A DNA stretch of 64,000 bases from CAWBUW01 sp963792075 (GTDB lineage: Bacteria > Chloroflexota > Anaerolineae > Anaerolineales > UBA4823). The position numbers were made by a program, and so were the translations under genes. The stretch covers positions 930,001-994,000 of the forward strand of contig CAWBUW010000012.1 of assembly GCA_963792075.1 (NCBI GenBank), in the 5' to 3' direction. The notes under the pieces are model-generated. The model did no database searches. It was not told the DNA's origin and saw only the letters and a list, made by a program, of their open reading frames with translations. The stretch's first letter is position 1. Every line of letters begins with the position of its first letter. Of the stretch, positions 43,094 through 51,097 are shown piece after piece.

Positions 43094-43993
43094 TTAATTC
43101 AACTCCTGTAATTGTGGCTCGAAATGGAGCTGGTCGAGCATTTGGCTGAGTTCTTCTCTGCTCAGCGTGCGTCCCTTGCCAGAGATGGCGATCAGTGCGG
43201 CTTCCATCATATTTGTGCCGAAGGAGCGACCATCCAGCACCGGTGTGGTGGTGAGCAGGTACTTGACGCCAGCCGCCTTGAACTGGGCTACATCATCAGG
43301 GGTGGTGGTATTGGTGGCAATCACTTTCCCATCCAGCCGGTCGGGCATGTGGCGGCGCACATAGTGGCAGTCGCCCGCGATCACCGTAGCCCACTGGTAG
43401 TACTTCACGCCTTTGGGGTGGCGCTCTTCCTGCTTTTTCCCGGTCGGGTAAACCCATTCGAATGGCAGACGGCCCGCGATGGGCATCAGCAGGGCTGCCA
43501 GGGTCTTGATGGCGCGTTCCGAATGTACCACAATAGGGATGCCAAGGCCGAAGAACAGGTCGCCGAAAGCGCACTCATACCCGGCATCGAGGAAAGATTT
43601 GCTCATTCCCCAACGATCCACACCGAGGGGGATAAAAGCGCGGCGCGGTTGGAGAGCTTCTGGAATGTGTTGGTCCAGGTAAAGAGCCACGCGGTTTTCG
43701 AGCGTGTTTTTCAGGCCGGTGCCATCGACCAGGGGAGTCTTCCGGACAAAACGCACCATCTTGTTGACCGAATAGAGTGGATACCACTTATCGGCTACCA
43801 TTGCGCCCAGGTCAGCGCCGCCGACGCCAAAGGCATCTACCTGGCCATCTAATTCTTTATACAACTGGGCGGCCTGTTCCATTGAGCCGTCAGTGCCGAT
43901 GCGCTCGATGCGTACGGTTTCACCAAGCAGCGTAACTTCTACAGCCTTGTTGCGTTTGGATGAGCCTAAACTGATGCTCACGGCACGTTTCAT
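43094..43993 (-). CDS. quinate 5-dehydrogenase-like conserved protein
   Basis: A 299-residue protein. It starts RAVSISLGSSKRNKAVEV and includes VDAFGVGGADLGAMVADKWYPL, NTTTPDDVAQFKAAGVKYLLTTTP and the ending SREELSQMLDQL. Similar proteins in Chloroflexota and related groups carry the name quinate 5-dehydrogenase, but I see no classical NAD-binding glycine motif, so the name is only a label by resemblance. It is the first gene of the operon with the nucleotidyltransferase and the PAP2 phosphatase, which suggests a cell-envelope or lipid task. Confidence 0.6.
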   Translation of the reverse strand: MKRAVSISLGSSKRNKAVEVTLLGETVRIERIGTDGSMEQAAQLYKELDGQVDAFGVGGADLGAMVADKWYPLYSVNKMVRFVRKTPLVDGTGLKNTLENRVALYLDQHIPEALQPRRAFIPLGVDRWGMSKSFLDAGYECAFGDLFFGLGIPIVVHSERAIKTLAALLMPIAGRLPFEWVYPTGKKQEERHPKGVKYYQWATVIAGDCHYVRRHMPDRLDGKVIATNTTTPDDVAQFKAAGVKYLLTTTPVLDGRSFGTNMMEAALIAISGKGRTLSREELSQMLDQLHFEPQLQELN

Positions 43994-44183
43994 GCCAGTA
44001 TTCTCCTATGACTGTGCAGGTGTTTGGCCGTGCAAAGCGCGGCCGAACACCTGCACCTAGATTAATTTTAGACGAGTATACACCTAACAAATTAGAAGTA
44101 CAACGGAGGAAAAGGGTTATAATTTTGTCGTCTTTGCCGGATGGCAAATAGATTCCTATTTCTTCGCTCAAGGAGGCGAAATC

Positions 44184-45104
44184 GTGGATCTTCCCAAGTA
44201 CGCATTTTTCCAAGGTAAGATAGTCCCTTATGCTGAAGCCAAGGTGGGAGTGTTGACCCATGCTTTGAACTACGGCACAGCGGTTTTTGCTGGATTACGG
44301 GCTTATTGGAACGAAGACGAGCAGCAGTTGTTTATCTTCCGTCCGTACGATCATTTCCGCAGGTTCCTGAACTCGACCAAGCTGCTGACCATGCAGTTCG
44401 ATCATACGCCCGAGAGCCTGACGGAAATCACGCTCCAACTGCTGCGTACCGAGGGCTATCGCCTCGATGTGTACATCCGTCCGCTGGCGTACATGGCGGA
44501 TGAGGCCATCGGGGTCAAGCTGCACGGCCTGCAGAACGAGATCTCGATCGTCGCTCTGCCGATCAAACCTTATATTGCCAACGATACCAGCGCGCACGTC
44601 ACTTTTTCTTCCTGGCGGCGCGTGGATGATAATATGATTCCCGCACGCGGCAAGATCGCGGGCGCTTATGCCAACTCGGCGCTGGCTAAGTCAGATGCAG
44701 TGCGGGCCGGTTTCGACGAGGCGCTGGTGCTGACTCAGGAAGGCCACCTTTCCGAGGGCAGCGCCATGAACGTATTCCTGGTGCGGGATGGCAAGCTGGT
44801 AACGCCAGTGACCACGGACAACATTCTGGAAGGCATCACCCGCCGCAGCGTGATCGAGATGGCGAAAAACGAGCTGGGGCTAGAAGTGGCGGAACGCCCG
44901 GTGGACCGGACTGAAGTGTACCTGAGCGATGAGTTGTTCCTGACCGGCACTGCCGCACAGATCACAGTGGCAACACAGGTGGACCATCGCCCGATCGGCA
45001 CAGGGCAGATGGGTCCGGTGGCAGCCAGGCTGCGCCAGCTTTTCGACCAGGCTGTACGCGGCAAACTGCCTCAGTACCGACAGTGGAACGTCCCGGTATT
45101 TTAG
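44184..45104 (+). CDS. ilvE: branched-chain amino acid aminotransferase
   Basis: A 306-residue fold-type IV PLP enzyme. Seen are the opening YAFFQGKIVPYAEAKVGVLTHALNYG-like stretch beginning PKYAFFQGKIVPYAEAKVG, the PLP lysine in GAYANSALAKSDAV, and EALVLTQEGHLSEGSAMNVF. It transfers amino groups between glutamate and the keto acids of leucine, isoleucine and valine. The start is a GTG at 44184 with AGGAGG 7 bases upstream. TATAAT at 44118-44123 is a likely -10 box. A family B element follows its stop. Confidence 0.93.
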   Translation: MDLPKYAFFQGKIVPYAEAKVGVLTHALNYGTAVFAGLRAYWNEDEQQLFIFRPYDHFRRFLNSTKLLTMQFDHTPESLTEITLQLLRTEGYRLDVYIRPLAYMADEAIGVKLHGLQNEISIVALPIKPYIANDTSAHVTFSSWRRVDDNMIPARGKIAGAYANSALAKSDAVRAGFDEALVLTQEGHLSEGSAMNVFLVRDGKLVTPVTTDNILEGITRRSVIEMAKNELGLEVAERPVDRTEVYLSDELFLTGTAAQITVATQVDHRPIGTGQMGPVAARLRQLFDQAVRGKLPQYRQWNVPVF

Positions 45105-45119
45105 TCCCTTTTATATGGG

Positions 45120-45211
45120 GGTTGTCCAAAAAGACGAAAACAGGGAGAAAACATACGTACCTGTGGGGGTTGTGCGAAGCACAACCCCCACAGGTACGTA
45201 TGTTTTCTCCC
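45120..45211. repeat. family B element, 33-bp perfect palindrome with GAA loop
   Basis: 45143-45175 and 45179-45211 are perfect reverse complements around GAA. The inner 47 bases (45154-45200) are identical to 16080-16126. The left end GGTTGTCCAAAAAGACGAA (45120-45138) matches 41769-41787 exactly, but the matching right end is missing. It lies between converging genes. Confidence 0.88.
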
Positions 45212-45219
45212 TTTAAATA

Positions 45220-46557
45220 TTAAGAGACCGGCCAAAGGTTAGAAGGCTGGCGGGGGAAAAGGATGTTAAGCAGGGTAGCGGTCGCATCCCCTTCTGTGAA
45301 GCAGTCGGCGAAGGCGTAGCGCAGCTCTTCCAGCGAGCGGTAGCCGAAGAGGGGCTGTAGAAAGGTTAAACCGGGGAATGCAGCCTGTGCTGAGTGGCCA
45401 TAGGGTGTGGGCTGGTAGGGTTCAATGACGGTCAAACGGCCGTTTTCGAATACCAGGCGCAACCCACCCCGGTAGAAGGAGATCTTCAATTCACCGCTGT
45501 GACCGACCAACAAGGAGGCTGCCAGGCGCTTTTCCAGTGCGGGGGCGATATGGCGGATGAAGGCGGGCAGGTCGGGGACACGGATGTAATACGCGTAAGG
45601 TTTACGCACGCGGGGCAGCCTATCCTGCAGCACCTCGTAGACAGGGTGCGCCTCGCCCAGCCAAAACCCAAAAATCTGCCAGGGCGCATCCCCATGGAAG
45701 GGCTTGATCTCCTGGCCCATGCGGCGCAAGAAGCGCACCACGGAGGGGGTCACAGCCGCCCAGGACACTTCGGGGAGAAGTTCGTAAATCTGTGCCGGTA
45801 TATTGCCGTCCCAACGGAAGGGTGGATGAGAGAGCATGCCTACCGGTTCACCGGAGCTGGTTTCGATTACGTACAGCACCTGGCGGTTGACGTTGTCCAC
45901 CGATTTTCCCATCAGTTCACTACGCCACAGCGCCTCATCGCGCACCACCGCGATGGGTCCCCGGCTGGCGCCATGGGCATATACCCTGGTGAGGAAGGGG
46001 ATGTCAGCTTCTTGGGCGGGGCGTAAATGGTAGGGTTCGCTCTTGTCCGGTTCTAATTCGGGCACATGCGGGGCATACCCTGCCCGTCCCCCATCCAGGT
46101 TAAGCGACATCTCATAACCGAAAAGGCGGTAGTAGTAAGGGATGCCTGTAATTGCCTGCACCAGCTCACCGCGCTCGGCGCTCCAACGATGAATTTCTTC
46201 CATTTGCAGCCGCACCAGGCCGCGATTGCGATATACCGGGTCCGTGCCCACCAGCTCTGGGCGGCCGACGCCGAAGGGGATGCCCGCATAAGACCAGGTC
46301 TGTGAGATCAGGTTGAGCGAGGAGGCGATTTTGCCCTGCCGGGTATCTTCCACAATCGTGAAGTCGCCAGGAGAAAAGGTGGGGTGTGGTTTCAGCAGCA
46401 GGTCGCGTGTCCAGGTAGCAACGTGTGATTCAATCTCTCCTTCAAAATCGCTGTGGATGCGGCCGTTGAATTCAGCCAGGGCATCAGCGTCTTCGGGGGT
46501 GGCGTGGCGCAGGACCAGGCCGTCGCCCAGGTCACGGATGAGCGTATTTGGGTTCAT
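45220..46557 (-). CDS. Eis-like GNAT acetyltransferase with SCP2-like C-terminal domain
   Basis: A 445-residue protein. The first GNAT domain has the acetyl-CoA loop VGTDPVYRNRGLVRLQMEE (about residues 100-118), followed by a second GNAT-like domain and a C-terminal sterol-carrier-like domain (about 340-445, with SLLVGHSGELKISFYRGGL). This three-part design matches the Eis family, which acetylates amines including aminoglycosides and protein lysines; the substrate here is unknown. The ATG at 46557 has AGGAGGCA upstream, so the longer frame to 46605 is rejected. Confidence 0.8.
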   Translation of the reverse strand: MNPNTLIRDLGDGLVLRHATPEDADALAEFNGRIHSDFEGEIESHVATWTRDLLLKPHPTFSPGDFTIVEDTRQGKIASSLNLISQTWSYAGIPFGVGRPELVGTDPVYRNRGLVRLQMEEIHRWSAERGELVQAITGIPYYYRLFGYEMSLNLDGGRAGYAPHVPELEPDKSEPYHLRPAQEADIPFLTRVYAHGASRGPIAVVRDEALWRSELMGKSVDNVNRQVLYVIETSSGEPVGMLSHPPFRWDGNIPAQIYELLPEVSWAAVTPSVVRFLRRMGQEIKPFHGDAPWQIFGFWLGEAHPVYEVLQDRLPRVRKPYAYYIRVPDLPAFIRHIAPALEKRLAASLLVGHSGELKISFYRGGLRLVFENGRLTVIEPYQPTPYGHSAQAAFPGLTFLQPLFGYRSLEELRYAFADCFTEGDATATLLNILFPRQPSNLWPVS

Positions 46558-46638
46558 GGATGCCTCCTTACCCCAAGTTATTGAGAAGTTACTCCGAAAG
46601 TTCACAAATTCTCATTTTACCACCTAAAAAAGTGGCTG

Positions 46639-46644
46639 TATAAT
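46639..46644 (+). promoter_or_regulatory. -10 box (TATAAT) that overlaps an upstream ATG of sixA
   Basis: TATAAT at 46639-46644 overlaps the first in-frame ATG (46643) and ends 7 bases before the ATG at 46652. If this is the promoter, only the 46652 start can be used. Confidence 0.55.
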
Positions 46645-46651
46645 GGTAATG

Positions 46652-47143
46652 ATGAAAACTTTGCTCTTGATGCGCCATGCAAAATCGAGCTGGAAAGAAG
46701 ATTCCATGCCAGATCACGACCGGCCGCTGAATAAGCGCGGGCGGCACTCTGCACCGCAGATGGGCAAACTGCTACAGGAGCAGAGCCTGATCCCTGACCT
46801 GGTTATCAGCTCTACTGCCGTCAGGGCGCTCAGCACTGCAGAAGCGGTGCTGGAATCCTGCCATGCTGGCGCAGAGATCCAAACTCACCCTGAAATCTAC
46901 GATGGGGATGTGGAAGATATCCTGGAAATCCTGCGTACGCTCCCTGACGAGGCGCAAATCGTGCTGCTGGTAGGGCATAACCCCGGCATGGAGGTGCTGG
47001 CTGAAATGCTATGCGCCGAGACCGTGCAGATGCCAACCGCGGCAATCGCCCGCATTGAGCTTCAGTTGGAGAGGTGGCAGGAATTGAGTGAGGTCACGCC
47101 CGGCCGGTTGAATGGGTATTGGGCGCCGCGCGAATTGGGTTAA
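46652..47143 (+). CDS. sixA: phosphohistidine phosphatase SixA-type
   Basis: A 163-residue histidine phosphatase. The phospho-accepting motif is LLLMRHAKSSW (His9) and the second is VLLVGHNPGMEVLA. Length and pattern match SixA, which removes phosphate from phosphohistidine in signalling proteins or the PTS. The ATG at 46652 is chosen because a TATAAT ends 7 bases upstream and overlaps the earlier ATG. Its stop codon shares the bases TTAA with the stop of the converging CAP gene. Confidence 0.87.
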   Translation: MKTLLLMRHAKSSWKEDSMPDHDRPLNKRGRHSAPQMGKLLQEQSLIPDLVISSTAVRALSTAEAVLESCHAGAEIQTHPEIYDGDVEDILEILRTLPDEAQIVLLVGHNPGMEVLAEMLCAETVQMPTAAIARIELQLERWQELSEVTPGRLNGYWAPRELG

Positions 47144-48147
47144 CGGCGGCGTTTGAGTACGCTGCCGGCAAGGATCAAGATCAACCCGGTGGCTGCCATG
47201 CCCGCCGCCAGGATGGGCAGGTCACGGCCCATCAGCTTTGCCGTATCAGGGGGAGAAAACATCGGCTTTGGTGTAGGCGTGGCGGTGGGCATGGATGTAC
47301 TGGAAGGCAGGGAGGGGGCGGGTGTATGCGTGGGCCGGCGAGTAGAGGTTGGAATCACCCGCGTAGGGGTCAAGGATGGCTCTGGGGAAGGGGTAGGCGT
47401 AGGGGCTTCACGCACCTTGAGCAGGTCGCCCGGGAAAATCAGCGAGTCCTTGGTCAGGTTGTTCAGGTTGAGCAGCTCATCCAGGGTAAGTCCGTACGCG
47501 TCAGCGATGCTGAAAAAAGACTGTCCGGCTTGCACCTTGTGGAAGATAGCGCCATCCGGGTTGGGGGTGGAAGTCACCACGCCGTAAAAGGGTTCCGTGG
47601 TGGGCAAGGGCGTACCTGAGCCAACACCAGTCGCAGCCTGGCTTTGACCGGAGATCACACACACATCCAGGGTGTAAAAGATGCGCCCGTCCGCATCCAC
47701 GGCCGCTCCCCCACCAGCATCGATATACCGGGAGGAAATCATGATCGGCAGGTGGGTCGGTTCATTCCACGTGTCCACCATCTTCTGGGCGGTATATTGC
47801 AGGCCAAATCCCACCGCTTCATCGCAAAAGATGCTGGCCCCTCCGCCATAGCCCTGGGCGGCCGCGCGCTGAATTTCATCGGTGCCGCCGACATCTTCAT
47901 GCGACCAGGTACCAATGGAGGCCTGGTACTCGGAATGGAATTGAGCGCTGATCATCAGCGCTACGCTGGTCTGATAAGGCGGCAGGCCATTCGCGGCGCG
48001 CAGTTGGTTCACTGCATCCAGCAGAGCATAGCCATCCGAAAATTGCGGAACCTGCAGAGGCTGTTCCACCGGGGCTGCTTGCACTGGCGCTGCCAACGCC
48101 AGCAGGATGGTTAACAACAGGAGAGAGGGGAAGATCCTGGAATACAT
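47140..48147 (-). CDS. CAP (SCP-like) domain protein with LysM domain and C-terminal membrane anchor
   Basis: A 335-residue exported protein. A signal peptide (SLLLLTILLALAAPVQA, about residues 8-25) is followed by a CAP domain (about 40-185) with LLDAVNQLRAANGLPPYQ, the metal-ligand-like SHEDVGG and the closing IFYTLDVCV. A LysM domain (about 210-255; VQAGQSFFSIADAYGLTLDE), a Thr/Pro linker and a C-terminal transmembrane segment ending in KRRR follow. The stop codon overlaps that of sixA on the other strand. It is the last gene of a run after pncC and the DUF6504-like gene. Confidence 0.85.
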   Translation of the reverse strand: MYSRIFPSLLLLTILLALAAPVQAAPVEQPLQVPQFSDGYALLDAVNQLRAANGLPPYQTSVALMISAQFHSEYQASIGTWSHEDVGGTDEIQRAAAQGYGGGASIFCDEAVGFGLQYTAQKMVDTWNEPTHLPIMISSRYIDAGGGAAVDADGRIFYTLDVCVISGQSQAATGVGSGTPLPTTEPFYGVVTSTPNPDGAIFHKVQAGQSFFSIADAYGLTLDELLNLNNLTKDSLIFPGDLLKVREAPTPTPSPEPSLTPTRVIPTSTRRPTHTPAPSLPSSTSMPTATPTPKPMFSPPDTAKLMGRDLPILAAGMAATGLILILAGSVLKRRR

Positions 48148-48154
48148 GGTTGGG

Positions 48155-48424
48155 TTATACCGTGGATTGGGTGGGGGCGGCGCGCTGCAAGTACCAGGTG
48201 CCATCTTGCGGGCGGTACACCAACTCAAACATACGGCCAGCGGCGGTCATCACCAAAAAATGTTCGCCACCGGCAGTACGCCAGCGCCGGCCCCAGGAGG
48301 CGATCGTGTAATTCGCATTCCGCCAGGTAAAACTCAGCGGGCTGACCTGGCCTTGCGGGTCGGTGGAGCTTACCACAATGATCTTGTGCCGCCTGGGGCG
48401 GGAAGGAGAAGGTTGGCCGGTCAT
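48155..48424 (-). CDS. DUF6504-like small protein
   Basis: An 89-residue protein. The middle part (PLSFTWRNANYTIASWGRRW, then HFLVMTAAGRMFELVYRP, then GTWYLQRA) matches the pattern I know as DUF6504, a small beta domain found in Chloroflexota and actinobacteria. No catalytic residues stand out. It lies 8 bases after pncC and 7 bases before the CAP gene, so the three are probably co-transcribed. Confidence 0.65.
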   Translation of the reverse strand: MTGQPSPSRPRRHKIIVVSSTDPQGQVSPLSFTWRNANYTIASWGRRWRTAGGEHFLVMTAAGRMFELVYRPQDGTWYLQRAAPTQSTV

Positions 48425-48431
48425 TCTATCT

Positions 48432-48950
48432 CTAAACCAGCGGCTCGGCCGTGTGCTGGTGCAAATATTCTACCAACACGCGCAGCACAGCTTCCGCGGA
48501 CTGTTCCTTGTTTTGCAGGCGGTCTCCTGACCAGACAAAACTCCAGTCCAATTCGTGCAGCGGTGAGCTCAAACCGATGCAAGTCAGGCCGACTGGCTTG
48601 CCGGGTGTGCCGCCACCCGGCCCGGCAATCCCACTGACCGCGACCCCAATGTCGGCCGCTAAGGCCAGGCGGACGCCGCGCGCCATTTCCAGTACTGTCT
48701 CGCGCGAGACCGCGCCGTATTGCTCGAGGGTTTCCCAATGCACACCCAGCAGGCGGACTTTAGCCTCATAGGCATAGGCGGTAATGCTGCCCATGTAATA
48801 GGTGGATGCGCCGGCCACATTCGTAATGCGGTGGCCTACCAGGCCGCCCGTGCAGGATTCGGCGACTGCCAGGCGCCAGCCTCGCTGGCGCAGCAGCTCT
48901 CCAAGTTTTACTTCGAGTGAGTCATTTAAGGTGTTCAAACTGCGTTCCAT
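48432..48950 (-). CDS. pncC: nicotinamide-nucleotide amidohydrolase (CinA C-terminal domain)
   Basis: A 172-residue protein. It has the CinA-type opening LAVAESCTGGLVGHRITNVAGAS and the closing VSGIAGPGGGTPGKPVGLTC, both typical of PncC. The N-terminal competence domain of full CinA is absent. It deamidates NMN to nicotinic acid mononucleotide in pyridine-nucleotide recycling. It is divergent from uvrC across a 95-base gap that holds a 24-bp palindrome. Confidence 0.92.
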   Translation of the reverse strand: MERSLNTLNDSLEVKLGELLRQRGWRLAVAESCTGGLVGHRITNVAGASTYYMGSITAYAYEAKVRLLGVHWETLEQYGAVSRETVLEMARGVRLALAADIGVAVSGIAGPGGGTPGKPVGLTCIGLSSPLHELDWSFVWSGDRLQNKEQSAEAVLRVLVEYLHQHTAEPLV

Positions 48951-48966
48951 TATAACAAGGAATAGG

Positions 48967-49017
48967 GGGTATGGGGTGTTTTGGGTAGGCGAAGCCTACC
49001 CAAAACACCCCATACCC
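48967..49017. repeat. 24-bp perfect palindrome with GAA loop between divergent pncC and uvrC
   Basis: 48967-48990 and 48994-49017 are perfect reverse complements around GAA. No coding end faces it, so it cannot be a terminator. The right arm occupies the position where a -35 box for the TAGAAT at 49031-49036 would lie. Confidence 0.85.
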
Positions 49018-49030
49018 TGGTATTTTGTAA

Positions 49031-49036
49031 TAGAAT
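49031..49036 (+). promoter_or_regulatory. -10-like box (TAGAAT) 9 nt before the uvrC ATG
   Basis: TAGAAT ends 9 bases before the ATG at 49046, with no ribosome-binding site in between. Confidence 0.5.
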
Positions 49037-49045
49037 CGGGTTACG

Positions 49046-50908
49046 ATGGAAATACCAACACATATCCAGGCGATCCTGGACACTGCCCCAACCAGCCCCG
49101 GCTGCTACTTGATGAAGGATGCCGGGGGGACGATCATCTACGTGGGCAAGGCTGTTAGCCTGCGCAACCGCTTGCGGTCTTATTTCCACGCCAGCGCGCA
49201 GCAGGATCATAAAACGCGCCAACTGGTCAAGCGTATCGCGGAGATCGAATGGATCGTGGTGGCTTCCGAGCTGGAAGCCCTCATCCTGGAAATGAACCTG
49301 ATCAAGAAACACCGCCCGCACTACAATGTGCGCCTGAAGGATGATAAACGCTACCCGTATATTAAGGTGCACTGGGGAGAAGCATTCCCTAAGCTGACGG
49401 TGACACGCCAAATGGTCCCGGATGGGGCGCGCTATTTTGGGCCATACACCAGTGTGTGGGCTGTGCATCAGTCGCTGGATGTGCTGCGGCGCATCTTCCC
49501 ATATCTTTCCTGCGATCGGGTGATCACCGGAAAAGATGAGCGCGCTTGCCTGTATTATGATATCAAGCTGTGCCTGGCGCCATGCATCGGGAGTATCGAC
49601 CAGGCCGGTTACCGTCAGATGATCGACGATTTGTGCCATTTTCTGGATGGGCGCACCGATCCGATCCTGTCACGGATGCACCTGGAGATGGAGCAAGCTG
49701 CGGAAGAACTGCGCTTTGAGCGCGCCGCTGCGCTGCGCGACCAGATCCAGGCCATTGAAAAAATAGTGGAACGGCAGAAAGTAGTTTCACCGGATTATAT
49801 CGACTCGGATGTGATCGCTATGGCGCGGTCGGACAACGAAGCCTGCGTGCAGGTGTTCTTCATCCGGGGTGGCAAGCTGATCGGTCGTGAATATTTCCTG
49901 CTGGAAGGCGCGGACGATACGCAGGACAGCGACGTGTTGGCCAGCTTCCTCAAGCAGTTCTATGATCAGGCGCCCACGGTGCCCTCCCAGGTGCTGCTGC
50001 CCCTCGAAATCGAGGAACACCGCGTGATCCGTGAATGGCTGAATACCCGGCGCGGCGGGGAAAAAGTGGAGCTGTTTATCCCCTTGGAAGGCCCACAGCA
50101 GGAGCTGGTGCAGATGGCAACCGACAATGCTCGGGCGACGCTGTCAGCGCTGAAAGCGCAGTGGGAAGCCGATACGCATCGCCAGGAGCAGGCGCTGGTC
50201 GAGCTGCAGCAGGCCCTGGAACTATCTGCCCCGCCCAACCGGATCGAATGTTATGACATCTCGAACACGCAAGGCACTGCTGCAGTGGGCAGCATGGTGG
50301 TGTTTGAACAGGGCACCCCAAAGAAAAACCTGTATCGCCGCTTCAACATCCGCTCGGTGAAAGGTCCCGACGATTTTGCCAGCATGGAAGAGGTGCTGGC
50401 CCGGCGTTTCAGCCGCTGGCAGGTGGCCCAAGAAGAGGCTGCCGCGCCGGGCAAAAAACCTGACCCTTCCTTTTCGATGTTGCCCGACTTGCTGCTGGTG
50501 GATGGCGGCAAGGGACAATTGGGGCGGGCCGTAGCGGTACTGGAGCGGTTCGATTTGAAGGGTAAAGTGCCGGTGGCATCCCTGGCCAAGCAGATGGAAG
50601 AGATCTTCATTCCCGGCAAGCCCCAATCGCTGATGCTGCCGCGCCAATCGCAGGGGCTTTACCTGGTACAGCGCATTCGGGATGAGGCGCACCGCTTTGC
50701 CATCACATCTCACCGGGCGCGGCGCGATAAAGCCGGGATTGTCTCGCGCCTGGATGCAGTCCCGGGCATTGGCCCTGCCCGGCGTAAGGCGTTGCTGATA
50801 AAGTTTGGTTCGCTGCAGGGGGTTCTAAATGCCACGTTGGAGGAGTTGCAGAGCGTGCCTGGGATCACCTCTCGCCTGGCGCAAGAGCTCAAGGATCAGC
50901 TGGAATAA
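49046..50908 (+). CDS. uvrC: excinuclease ABC subunit C
   Basis: A 620-residue protein. The N-terminal GIY-YIG nuclease (PGCYLMKDAGGTIIYVGKA), the UVR motif for UvrB binding (LRFERAAALRDQIQAIEKI, about residues 205-240), the RNase-H-like nuclease (IECYDISNTQGTAAVGSMVVF, LLLVDGGKGQLG) and the C-terminal HhH pair (VPGIGPARRKALL, VPGITSRLAQEL) are all present. It cuts on both sides of DNA lesions in nucleotide excision repair. The stop region is duplicated 118 bases further downstream around a palindromic insert. Confidence 0.97.
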   Translation: MEIPTHIQAILDTAPTSPGCYLMKDAGGTIIYVGKAVSLRNRLRSYFHASAQQDHKTRQLVKRIAEIEWIVVASELEALILEMNLIKKHRPHYNVRLKDDKRYPYIKVHWGEAFPKLTVTRQMVPDGARYFGPYTSVWAVHQSLDVLRRIFPYLSCDRVITGKDERACLYYDIKLCLAPCIGSIDQAGYRQMIDDLCHFLDGRTDPILSRMHLEMEQAAEELRFERAAALRDQIQAIEKIVERQKVVSPDYIDSDVIAMARSDNEACVQVFFIRGGKLIGREYFLLEGADDTQDSDVLASFLKQFYDQAPTVPSQVLLPLEIEEHRVIREWLNTRRGGEKVELFIPLEGPQQELVQMATDNARATLSALKAQWEADTHRQEQALVELQQALELSAPPNRIECYDISNTQGTAAVGSMVVFEQGTPKKNLYRRFNIRSVKGPDDFASMEEVLARRFSRWQVAQEEAAAPGKKPDPSFSMLPDLLLVDGGKGQLGRAVAVLERFDLKGKVPVASLAKQMEEIFIPGKPQSLMLPRQSQGLYLVQRIRDEAHRFAITSHRARRDKAGIVSRLDAVPGIGPARRKALLIKFGSLQGVLNATLEELQSVPGITSRLAQELKDQLE

Positions 50909-50921
50909 TTAGGGTCATCGC

Positions 50922-51006
50922 ATTTGGGCGATTATCCCCCCATCGGAGGAGGAAATGGGGGCATTGGGTGGGGCTTTGCCCCACCCAATGCCCCCAAACC
51001 CCAGTC
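50922..51006. repeat. family C palindromic element flanked by a 20-bp direct duplication
   Basis: 50957-50974 and 50978-50995 are perfect 18-bp reverse complements around TTT. The ends match 18362-18438 in reverse orientation. The 20 bases 50891-50910 (end of uvrC) recur at 51009-51028 with one mismatch, as a direct repeat that flanks the element. Confidence 0.85.
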
Positions 51007-51097
51007 CTAAGGATCAACTGGAATAATTTATCCCCTCCCCCCAAAAAGCCAACTTCGTAGTAGAATCAGCGCGGAATTTTAGTAAAGGAAGTAGAAA

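Noticed and set aside
4454..51006. CRISPR array made of the repeated palindromes
   Set aside because: The copies are single, far apart, of differing sequence and in both orientations, with no regular spacers.
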